Shown here: positions 1-5,595 of the stretch, piece after piece
How positions within the stretch are numbered: the first letter of the stretch is position 1
How the letters are laid out: the number at the start of each line of letters is the position of its first letter
Source: an uncultured Oscillospiraceae bacterium
GTDB taxonomy: Bacteria; Bacillota; Clostridia; Oscillospirales; Acutalibacteraceae
NCBI GenBank assembly: GCA_900552285.1
Contig: URYV01000078.1
Coordinates: 1-7,030 of the forward strand
Length of the DNA stretch: 7,030 nucleotides
Direction of reading: 5' to 3'
The notes under the pieces: generated by a model
Seen by the model: the letters and a program-made list of their open reading frames with translations, nothing else
Told to the model about the DNA's origin: nothing
The model's database searches: none
Translations under genes and position numbers: made by a program

Positions 1-817
1 GATACTTGCCCAGCGTGGAAACGCTGGTCACGTTCATCACGATAGCGCCTGCATCGGCGGGCAGACCGCCGTGGGGCACCTCGCGGCCGAGGCACTTCTC
101 AATGAGGATCAGCTCTGCGCCGGTGCCGTAGACACTGGGCAGGGGCTTGACCTCAATAGCGCTGTCGTCCTTGGTCTTTTTGCACAGCAGGTCGATGCAC
201 TCGGGCTTGTTGTTCTCAATACCAATGATGCACTTCGGGATGCCGGTATACTGCAGCACAGCCTTGATGCCGCGGATGATATCATCGCTGCACTCCAGCA
301 TCTCCTGCGTGTCGCTGGTCAGCCACACCTCGCACTCGGAGGCGTTGATCAGTAAAGTATCCACCGACTGCTTGGGCTGCAGCTTCACATCGGTGGGGAA
401 GCCTGCGCCGCCCAGACCGACCAGACCGCACTCGCGCACGGCGGCAAGGAAGCTGGCCTTATCGGTGACTTCCGGTGCCTTGACAGCCGGGTCTACGGTC
501 TGCTTGCCATCGGTCTTGATGACAACAGAATCGCACATACGGCCATTGGACAGACGGAAAGGTTCCACTGCAGCTACCGTACCGGAAACGCTGGAGTGGA
601 TGTTTGCGGAGACAAAGCCGCCCGCCTCACCGATCTTGGTGCCGACGAACACTTCATCGCCTTTTTTGACCAGAGCCTTGGCGGGTGCGCCAATGTGCTG
701 GCTCATAAGGATGCGTACCTGCGCGGGCAGAGGCATCGGGATAGGTTTGCTTGCAGCAGTTGCCTTGTCATGCGGCGTATGCGCGCCAAGCGCCGCACGT
801 TTCAGCTTGTTCAACAT
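1..817 (-). CDS. rnfC: RnfC subunit of the Rnf electron-transport complex, N-terminal part (runs off the left edge)
   Basis: RnfC is the peripheral NADH- and FMN-binding subunit of the membrane-bound Rnf complex, which couples electron transfer between ferredoxin and NAD to ion pumping. 272 codons are visible. A lipoyl-like/barrel N-terminal segment lies at about residues 38-82 (SQHIGAPAK, VGTKIGEAGGFVSA, HSSVSGTV). The glycine-rich nucleotide/FMN-binding stretch typical of the complex I 51-kDa fold follows at 131-142 (GLVGLGGAGFPT), then ECEVWLTSD at 161-169 and GREVPHGGLPADAGAIV at 244-260. The C-terminal CxxCxxC iron-sulfur motifs expected of the family lie beyond the window. I chose the ATG at 817 because a GGGGGA sits 10 bases upstream. 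An in-frame ATG at 835 would add six residues but has no ribosome site. RnfC often leads rnf operons, and a strong promoter lies upstream, so this is probably the first gene of an operon continuing left. Leucine codons are strongly CTG-biased (17 of 24), unlike the genes right of about 1500. Family assignment is firm; the exact start is less so. Confidence 0.93.
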   Translation of the reverse strand, partial: MLNKLKRAALGAHTPHDKATAASKPIPMPLPAQVRILMSQHIGAPAKALVKKGDEVFVGTKIGEAGGFVSANIHSSVSGTVAAVEPFRLSNGRMCDSVVIKTDGKQTVDPAVKAPEVTDKASFLAAVRECGLVGLGGAGFPTDVKLQPKQSVDTLLINASECEVWLTSDTQEMLECSDDIIRGIKAVLQYTGIPKCIIGIENNKPECIDLLCKKTKDDSAIEVKPLPSVYGTGAELILIEKCLGREVPHGGLPADAGAIVMNVTSVSTLGKY

Positions 818-906
818 GGATTTCAAATCCCCCATTCTGCTTGAATTGCCATCCCCACGCCCATGCAGGCGCACTGGTACAGGGACAGCAGCTGCTTAAC
901 ACACTT

Positions 907-934
907 ATTGTATCATTTTGGCGCGGGAAGTCAA
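907..934 (-). promoter_or_regulatory. Sigma-A-type promoter for rnfC
   Basis: Read on the minus strand, TTGACT (929-934) and TACAAT (907-912) are separated by 16 bases. Both hexamers are one mismatch from consensus. Transcription would start near 900, giving a leader of roughly 80 bases before the rnfC ATG at 817. The assignment rests on sequence match and position only. Confidence 0.75.
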
Positions 935-990
935 CGACATCACGGCTCAAATGATGAATTTTCCTGAACTTTCTTATTCGTTTTCGCCGA

Positions 991-1004
991 TTAGTTTTAA
1001 CTAA
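991..1004. promoter_or_regulatory. Perfect inverted repeat between divergent promoters, possible operator
   Basis: TTAGTT and AACTAA form a perfect 6-base inverted repeat with a 2-base centre. It lies between the minus-strand rnfC promoter (-35 at 929-934) and the plus-strand promoter of the small membrane peptide (-35 at 1043-1048). Position and symmetry suit a dimeric repressor or activator site. I recognise no named regulator motif, and short AT-rich palindromes also occur by chance. Confidence 0.25.
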
Positions 1005-1041
1005 CTGCCGTATTTTTCTTTTTGTTCTCCCTCTTCTGCCG

Positions 1042-1071
1042 TTTGCCTTTACTGTGGGAATATGCTATACT
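1042..1071 (+). promoter_or_regulatory. Extended -10 promoter for the small membrane peptide gene
   Basis: TTGCCT at 1043-1048 is followed after 17 bases by TATACT at 1066-1071. A TG dinucleotide at 1063-1064, one base before the -10, makes it an extended -10 site. Transcription should begin near 1078, leaving a leader of about 60 bases. Spacing and hexamers are good, so this is likely an active vegetative promoter. Confidence 0.72.
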
Positions 1072-1137
1072 ATACCTAACATGACAGGCGGAACGTCCCC
1101 CGCTCCGCTCCCGAACTTCACAAGGAGGCACCAAACC

Positions 1138-1263
1138 ATGAAAGTTCTCAAAGCTCTGCTCGCCGTCCTCACCACACTGGCTGTCGCCCTGACCGCCATT
1201 CTGCTGCTCTGGCAGGATAAAAGCGCCCCGCGCTATATCAAGATCTACGAAAACGAGCAGTAA
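1138..1263 (+). CDS. 41-residue single-span membrane peptide, function unknown
   Basis: I do not recognise this gene. The product has a short basic start (MKVLK), one hydrophobic segment at about residues 6-25 (LLAVLTTLAVALTAILLLW), and a short charged tail with KSAPRYIKIYENEQ. That is a typical single-pass membrane peptide or uncleaved signal anchor, and no lipobox cysteine is present. The ATG at 1138 is well supported by AAGGAGG at 1122-1128, 9 bases upstream. The in-frame ATG at 1081 and GTG at 1054 are rejected: the first sits about at the transcription start with no ribosome site, and the second lies upstream of the -10. The gene has its own promoter and hairpin terminator, so it is a monocistronic unit, divergent from rnfC. 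Its CTG-rich leucines match the left side of the window. A link to the Rnf complex is possible only by proximity. Being translated is likely; any role is unknown. Confidence 0.7.
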   Translation: MKVLKALLAVLTTLAVALTAILLLWQDKSAPRYIKIYENEQ

Positions 1264-1282
1264 TATTTTTCTTGCAAAACAG

Positions 1283-1324
1283 CACCCCGACCAAGCGGTA
1301 AAACCGCCCGGCCGGGGTGTTTTT
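1283..1324 (+). terminator. Rho-independent terminator of the small membrane peptide gene
   Basis: The outer arms CACCCCG (1283-1289) and CGGGGTG (1313-1319) pair. Inside them are a CC/GG pair and a GCGGT/ACCGC inner stem with an AAA loop. A run of five T (1320-1324) follows on the plus strand. It begins 20 bases after the stop codon at 1263. The minus-strand side lacks an uninterrupted T-run, so it is oriented for the plus-strand gene. Confidence 0.85.
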
Positions 1325-1344
1325 GCGTTATCCGGCAGACCACA

Positions 1345-1380
1345 CAAAAACGCCGCCGACTTTTCGTCAGCGGCGTTTGC
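1345..1380 (-). terminator. Rho-independent terminator of the truncated minus-strand gene
   Basis: AACGCCGC and GCGGCGTT pair, with a further GAC/GTC after one mismatch and a TTTTC loop (sense shown on plus). On the minus strand the stem is followed by TTTTTG. On the plus strand it is followed by TTTGC, so it works for minus-strand transcription. It begins within about 7 bases of the stop codon of the fragment at 1386-1505, which supports that fragment as a real gene end. Confidence 0.8.
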
Positions 1381-1385
1381 TCGTA

Positions 1386-1505
1386 TCAGTAGGTCATCAC
1401 GACCACCATAATGGGGTATTCATCCCTCGTTTTGGGGTCGGTGTTATGCACAACGCCCACGCCCACAAGGGTATTCGGGGTCACTTTACCCGAAGAATTT
1501 TTATA
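1386..1505 (-). pseudogene. 3' remnant of a truncated gene, C-terminal 39 residues, unknown protein
   Basis: Reading the minus strand gives an open frame that ends at TGA (1386-1388). It carries SSGKVTPNTLVGVGVVHN, then TDPKTRDEYPIMVVVMTY at the C-terminus. The alternating hydrophobic strand pattern, the terminator directly downstream, and GTG for 6 of 8 valines all indicate genuine coding sequence belonging with the left part of the window. The frame is blocked by TAG at 1506-1508, and no plausible start with a ribosome site exists inside, so the 5' part is missing. Loss occurs where the sequence changes character, near 1490-1505, so the last few codons at the upper end may belong to the other side of the junction. 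The ending (glycine-valine strand, then PIMVVVMT) is vaguely like the last strands of serine-hydrolase/beta-lactamase-fold proteins, but that is weak. I do not assign a function. Confidence 0.55.
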
Positions 1506-1518
1506 CTAATTTAAATTT

Positions 1519-1523
1519 AGGAG
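1519..1523 (+). promoter_or_regulatory. Ribosome binding site deciding the fucO start
   Basis: AGGAG lies 10 bases before the ATG at 1534. It supports that start over the in-frame GTG at 1525, which is only one base from the site. A TATACT at 1502-1507 could be a -10, but I see no convincing -35 at the right distance. Confidence 0.6.
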
Positions 1524-1533
1524 CGTGTTTTTT

Positions 1534-2682
1534 ATGGCAAACAAATTTGTTCTCAACGAAACATCTTACCACGGCGCCGGTGCAATCAGCGCCATTCCCG
1601 AAGAGATCAAAGGCAGAGGCTTTAAAAAAGCTTTTGTTTGTTCCGACCCGGATCTCATCAAATTCGGCGTTACCGGCAAGGTAACCGACCTTCTTGACAA
1701 GGCCGGAATCGAATACAAGCTCTATTCCGACATCAAAGCAAATCCTACCATTGAGAATGTTCAGCACGGAGTCGAGGAATTCAAGGCCGCAGGCGCTGAC
1801 TGCATCGTGGCAATCGGCGGCGGTTCCTCCATGGACACCTCAAAGGCAATCGGTATCGTCATTGCCAATCCCGAATTTTCCGACATCCGTTCTCTCGAGG
1901 GAGTTGCTCCCACAAAGCACCCCTGCGTTCCCATTATCGCCGTTCCCACAACCGCGGGAACCGCCGCAGAGGTCACCATCAACTATGTTATTACCGACGT
2001 GGAGAAAAAGCGCAAATTCGTCTGCGTCGACGCCCATGACATTCCCGTTGTGGCTGTTGTCGACCCCGAAATGATGTCCTCCATGCCCAAAGGACTGACC
2101 GCCGCAACCGGCATGGACGCCCTCACCCACGCCATTGAGGGATATATCACCAAGGGCGCATGGGAGCTTTCGGATATGTTCCATATCAAGGCCATTGAAA
2201 TCATTTCACGTTCTCTCCGAGCCGCCGTCAACAACGAGCCGGTCGGCCGCGAAGGCATGGCTCTCGGCCAGTATGTTGCCGGCATGGGATTTTCAAACGT
2301 CGGCCTCGGCGTCGACCACTCCATGGCTCACACCCTTTCGGCCTATTATGACACTCCCCACGGAAAGGCCTGCGCCATTCTTCTTCCCACCGTCATGGCA
2401 TACAACGCCCCCTACACCGGTGAAAAATACCGCGACATTGCCGCCGCAATGGGTGTTAAGGGAACCGAAAACATGACCCGGGAGGAATACAGAAAGGCCG
2501 CCGTCGACGCCGTCCGTCAGCTTTCGGAGGACGTCGGAATTCCTACCACTCTCAAGGGAATCGTAAAAGAGGAGGACATTCCCGCCCTCGCTCAGTCGGC
2601 CTATGACGACGCCTGCCGTCCCGGTAACCCCCGCGACACAAGTGTTGAGGACATTATCGAGCTCTACAAATCGCTGATGTAA
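1534..2682 (+). CDS. fucO: Iron-dependent lactaldehyde reductase / 1,2-propanediol dehydrogenase, FucO type
   Basis: FucO reduces L-lactaldehyde, formed from fucose or rhamnose breakdown, to L-1,2-propanediol using NADH in the cytoplasm, regenerating NAD under anaerobic conditions. The 382-residue product equals the usual length of E. coli FucO and resembles it closely throughout, for example AIGGGS at 93-98, PTTAGTAAEVTINYVITD at 138-155, DALTHAIEGYI at 195-205 and GQYVAGMGFSNVGLG at 245-259. The nucleotide-binding GGGSSMD lies at 95-101. The group III iron ligands are all present: D195, H199, H262 and H276, with H266 in the MAH motif. The start at 1534 gives MANKFVLNET, which aligns with FucO. 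No other fucose or rhamnose genes are adjacent, and the region just upstream is a probable junction, so the native upstream context may be missing. Leucine codons are CTC or CTT (18 of 20). A closely related iron alcohol dehydrogenase with another aldehyde or diol substrate cannot be excluded. Confidence 0.9.
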   Translation: MANKFVLNETSYHGAGAISAIPEEIKGRGFKKAFVCSDPDLIKFGVTGKVTDLLDKAGIEYKLYSDIKANPTIENVQHGVEEFKAAGADCIVAIGGGSSMDTSKAIGIVIANPEFSDIRSLEGVAPTKHPCVPIIAVPTTAGTAAEVTINYVITDVEKKRKFVCVDAHDIPVVAVVDPEMMSSMPKGLTAATGMDALTHAIEGYITKGAWELSDMFHIKAIEIISRSLRAAVNNEPVGREGMALGQYVAGMGFSNVGLGVDHSMAHTLSAYYDTPHGKACAILLPTVMAYNAPYTGEKYRDIAAAMGVKGTENMTREEYRKAAVDAVRQLSEDVGIPTTLKGIVKEEDIPALAQSAYDDACRPGNPRDTSVEDIIELYKSLM

Positions 2683-2695
2683 GGCTTTTATAATT

Positions 2696-2736
2696 AAAAC
2701 GTCCCGTATCTTCGACGAAGGTACGGGACGTTTTTT
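2696..2736. terminator. Bidirectional terminator between fucO and the exonuclease gene
   Basis: A long stem forms from AACGTCCCGTA (2698-2708) and TACGGGACGTT (2722-2732), extended inward by a T-G wobble and CTTC/GAAG around a GAC loop. Six T follow on the plus strand (2731-2736), and TTTTAATTATAAAA follows on the minus strand, so it can end both convergent transcripts. It starts about 15 bases after the fucO stop, and its T-run overlaps the stop codon of the minus-strand exonuclease (2735-2737). Confidence 0.88.
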
Positions 2737-3601
2737 ACTTGTTTTGTTCTTTGGGTTTGGGTTTGATTTCGGTCAGCGTTTTTTTGACCGACACGCCGTC
2801 GTAAAGCTTTTTGGCCTGAACCCTGCCGCGATATTTTTTCTCGCAGTTTTTGCATAAAAACTCGGCGGCAAAGTAGCGGTTTTTAAACTTCCATTTGCAG
2901 GTCTTTTTAAGATGTCCGTCGCAGGCGGGACATTTAAACCTTAAATCCGACGGTTCAAGATTTTCATCGTTAATTTCCGAAATGATATAGTTTTTAAAGA
3001 AAAGACGGTCGTAAAAATCCGTTCCTCTTGTGTTAAAAACAAACTCGCCGAAATGCTCGGGCTCATAGCATTGCTTGAAAATCCTCGCGCAAAGGAAGCT
3101 GTCGCCCTTGGCGCGGTGAAAATCTATGTCGCCGCAGTAGCTGCCCAAAAGCTCGGCCGCATGAGAAAGGCCCAGCTGAGCCGATTCGTCGAGCTCAAGA
3201 CAGCTCTGGACATACTTTTGCAGGTCGGCGTAGTAATAAAGAAAGGGAATCGTTTCCTTGTCCACAAAGCTTTTGCAGTTGTCCACAAGCACATGAAGGT
3301 CGGTGTTGCTCCAGGTCATTATAAGGTTGTCTTTTCCCGCCCATTCGGTGAATTTTGCAAGAGCCTCGGCAAAATCCACACCGTCGCGGAGCAGATCGTC
3401 GTTGGTGATGTGGGTCAGTTCCTTGACTTTCCCGCGAAGGCGTTTGGTCAGGCGGGAACGGACAAACATCTGAAAATCGTCAACGACCTCAAGATTTTCG
3501 TCAAGCTTTACGGCTCCGAACTCGATTATCTCGTTTATAAATCTCGACTGTTTCGGGTAGTATGCCGTGTTCCACTCAAGATCAAGTATAATTGTTGTCA
3601 T
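2735..3601 (-). CDS. DEDDh-family 3'-5' exonuclease with C-terminal zinc-ribbon-like domain
   Basis: The product is a probable cytoplasmic 3'-5' exonuclease of the DnaQ/KapD-like superfamily, cleaving DNA or RNA ends with two metal ions. The 288 residues show ExoI LDLEW with D7 and E9, the ExoII region WSNTDLHVL with D101, and ExoIII HRAKGDS with H162 and D167. The histidine makes it DEDDh type. After the catalytic domain comes a four-cysteine module, CPAC at 224-227 and CKNC at 250-253, separated by a basic/aromatic stretch, which suggests a zinc ribbon for nucleic acid binding. The tail is lysine-rich. The ATG at 3601 is supported by AAAGGA five bases upstream. The gene begins 13 bases after the typA stop and its ribosome site abuts that stop, so it is co-transcribed and probably translationally coupled with typA. 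The substrate (RNA or DNA) cannot be read from the sequence. Family is firm; specific gene name is not given. Confidence 0.85.
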   Translation of the reverse strand: MTTIILDLEWNTAYYPKQSRFINEIIEFGAVKLDENLEVVDDFQMFVRSRLTKRLRGKVKELTHITNDDLLRDGVDFAEALAKFTEWAGKDNLIMTWSNTDLHVLVDNCKSFVDKETIPFLYYYADLQKYVQSCLELDESAQLGLSHAAELLGSYCGDIDFHRAKGDSFLCARIFKQCYEPEHFGEFVFNTRGTDFYDRLFFKNYIISEINDENLEPSDLRFKCPACDGHLKKTCKWKFKNRYFAAEFLCKNCEKKYRGRVQAKKLYDGVSVKKTLTEIKPKPKEQNK

Positions 3602-3614
3602 ATAAATCCTTTGA

Positions 3615-5447
3615 TCAGCCGTTGTTTTTACGGTTTTCGGCCTTGAGACGCTGTTCCTTGTTGAGAATGGATTTGCGAAGTCTCAGCGACTCGGGAGTAA
3701 CCTCAAGATACTCGTCGTCCTTAAGGAATTCAAGGCATTGTTCAAGGCTCATGTTCACGGGAGGAACAAGGCGGAGAGCGTCGTCCGAACCGGAGGCGCG
3801 GGTGTTTGTCAAATGCTTTTTCTTGCAGACATTGCACACAATGTCGTCGCCTTTGGGGCTTTCACCCACGATCATGCCCTCGTAAACCTCCACACCGGGA
3901 CCGACAAAAAGACGTCCTCTGTCCTGGGTATTATAAAGGCCGTAAGCGCTGGTCTCGCCCGTTTCAAAGGAAACAATAGAGCCGCTTTCTCTTTCCTCAA
4001 CATCACCCTTATAAGGCTCAAAGCAATCGAAAACGTGATTCATGATTCCGTTGCCGTTGGTGGCAGTCAAAAACTGAGGACGGTAACCCATAAGGCATCT
4101 TGCGGGAATACGGAATTCGATGTGAGTCATTCCGCCGTCTCTCGTGCCCATGTTGACCATTTCGGCCTTTCTTGCGCCCAGCTTTTCCATAACGGGTCCG
4201 ACATATGCCTCGGGAACCTCGACCATGAGAAGCTCGATAGGCTCGAGACGCTCGCCGTTTTCGCCGGTCTTGTAAATAACCTTGGGACGGGATACCTGGA
4301 ATTCGTAGCCCTGACGGCGCATGGTCTCGATGAGAATGGAAAGGTGCAGTTCTCCTCTGCCCGACACCTTAAAGGTGTCCGCCGAATCGGTTTCCTCCAC
4401 CTTGAGGCTGACATTGGTTTCAACCTCCTTGAAAAGGCGGTCGCGTATATTTCTCGAGGTGACAAATTTGCCCTCTTTTCCGGCAAAAGGAGAGTTGTTG
4501 ACCATGAAATTCATGGAAACGGTGGGCTCATCGATTTTAACAAAGGGCATGGGATCGGGATGCTCGGGGTCGCATATCGTATCGCCGATGTTAATGGCGG
4601 TCACGCCCGCAATGGACACAAGGTCGCCCGGACCCGCAACCTGAACCTCGGCACGCTTAAGCCCCTCAAATGTGTAGAGCTTTATAATTTTCGCCTTGGT
4701 GACGGCGTCGGAATCCTTTCGGCAAAGAACCACCTGCTGGCCGACCTTAAGCTCGCCCTGCTCTACCCTTCCGACACCGATACGGCCGACATATTCGTCG
4801 TAATCAATGTTGGAAATGAGAGCTTTGAGAGGAGCCTCGCGATCGCAGTCGGGGGCGGGAATTTCCTTTAAAATGGTGTCGAAGAGAGGACGGAGATCCT
4901 CCTTCATATCGTCGGGCGAAAGACCGGAGGTGCCGTCTCTTCCCGAAGCGTAAACAACGGGGAACTCCAGCTGATCCTCTTCGGCGTCAAGCTCGATAAA
5001 AAGGTCGATGACTTCATCCACCACCTCTGCGGGGCGGGCGCCCGGGCGGTCGATTTTATTGACGACGACAATGGCCTTCTTGCCGAGGGCAAGAGCCTTT
5101 TTAAGCACGAATCTGGTTTGGGGCATACATCCCTCAAAGGCGTCCACAAGCAGCAGCACGCCGTCCACCATCATGAGTATACGCTCGACCTCTCCTCCGA
5201 AATCGGCATGGCCGGGAGTGTCGACGATGTTGATTTTCACACCGTTATAGTGAACGCCGGTGTTTTTGGAAAGAATGGTGATTCCGCGTTCTCTTTCAAG
5301 GTCGTTGGAGTCCATGACGCGCTCGGCCACCTGCTCGTTTTGGCGGAAAATTCCGCTTTGGGCAAGCATCTGATCCACAAGGGTGGTTTTACCGTGGTCA
5401 ACGTGGGCGATAATGGCAATATTTCTTATGTCTTCTCTTTTCTGCAC
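3615..5447 (-). CDS. typA: TypA/BipA ribosome-associated translational GTPase
   Basis: TypA (BipA) is an EF-G-like GTPase that binds the 70S ribosome and helps large-subunit assembly and stress or cold adaptation. The 610-residue product matches the usual length of about 605-615. G motifs are intact: G1 AHVDHGKTT at 14-22, G2 RGITI at 54-58, G3 DTPGH at 76-80, G4 NKID at 130-133, and G5 ASGRDG later in the G domain. The beta-barrel domain II, domain III and V (SGRGELHLSILIETMRRQGYE, then the GPVMEKLGARKAEM region) and the TypA-specific C-terminal domain (TRASGSDDALRLVPP) follow. I chose the GTG at 5447: it has AGAGGA six bases upstream and gives MQKREDIRNIAIIAHVDHGK, the standard TypA start. 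Extension to ATG 5465 or TTG 5468 would add residues absent from the family. It is the first gene of a two-gene operon with the exonuclease, transcribed from the promoter at 5480-5508. Confidence 0.96.
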   Translation of the reverse strand: MQKREDIRNIAIIAHVDHGKTTLVDQMLAQSGIFRQNEQVAERVMDSNDLERERGITILSKNTGVHYNGVKINIVDTPGHADFGGEVERILMMVDGVLLLVDAFEGCMPQTRFVLKKALALGKKAIVVVNKIDRPGARPAEVVDEVIDLFIELDAEEDQLEFPVVYASGRDGTSGLSPDDMKEDLRPLFDTILKEIPAPDCDREAPLKALISNIDYDEYVGRIGVGRVEQGELKVGQQVVLCRKDSDAVTKAKIIKLYTFEGLKRAEVQVAGPGDLVSIAGVTAINIGDTICDPEHPDPMPFVKIDEPTVSMNFMVNNSPFAGKEGKFVTSRNIRDRLFKEVETNVSLKVEETDSADTFKVSGRGELHLSILIETMRRQGYEFQVSRPKVIYKTGENGERLEPIELLMVEVPEAYVGPVMEKLGARKAEMVNMGTRDGGMTHIEFRIPARCLMGYRPQFLTATNGNGIMNHVFDCFEPYKGDVEERESGSIVSFETGETSAYGLYNTQDRGRLFVGPGVEVYEGMIVGESPKGDDIVCNVCKKKHLTNTRASGSDDALRLVPPVNMSLEQCLEFLKDDEYLEVTPESLRLRKSILNKEQRLKAENRKNNG

Positions 5448-5479
5448 AACTATTCCTCTAATCATCAAAAATACACTTA

Positions 5480-5508
5480 ATTATATACCCATATTTTATC
5501 CATTTCAA
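5480..5508 (-). promoter_or_regulatory. Consensus sigma-A promoter of the typA-exonuclease operon
   Basis: On the minus strand, TTGAAA (5503-5508) and a perfect TATAAT (5480-5485) are spaced exactly 17 bases. Transcription should start near 5473, giving a leader of about 25 bases before the GTG start at 5447. The surroundings are AT-rich. It lies downstream of the uvrC terminator, so typA is transcribed independently of uvrC. Confidence 0.85.
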
Positions 5509-5547
5509 GAGATATTTTTAATTTGCCTTTTATTTCGTCAAAAAAAC

Positions 5548-5590
5548 AAAAAACGGCGTGGCTGAAACCGATTTTTTCGCCATGCCGTTT
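5548..5590 (-). terminator. Rho-independent terminator of uvrC
   Basis: AAACGGC (5551-5557) and GCCGTTT (5584-5590) pair. The stem continues through a G-T pair and TGGC/GCCA, with an inner GAAA/TTTC extension. On the minus strand a run of six T (5548-5553) and more T beyond follow. It begins five bases after the uvrC stop at 5596. Confidence 0.85.
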
Positions 5591-5595
5591 GATTA

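Noticed and set aside
147..899. Plus-strand open frame of 250 codons
   Set aside because: It lies antisense to rnfC and has low-complexity serine/proline/threonine-rich content with no recognisable motif. The minus-strand reading matches RnfC along its full length.
1054..1137. Longer start for the small membrane peptide (GTG 1054 or ATG 1081)
   Set aside because: GTG 1054 lies upstream of the -10 and ATG 1081 is about at the transcription start without a ribosome site. ATG 1138 has AAGGAGG at good spacing.
3053..3646. Plus-strand open frame of 197 codons
   Set aside because: It is antisense to the DEDDh exonuclease and runs into typA, so it is a shadow.
3738..4871. Plus-strand open frame of 377 codons
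   Set aside because: It is the shadow of typA on the other strand. The minus-strand frame carries every GTPase motif.
5448..5468. Upstream TTG 5468 or ATG 5465 as the typA start
   Set aside because: They add residues not found in TypA, and the AGAGGA site lies between them and the GTG at 5447, where the family sequence begins.
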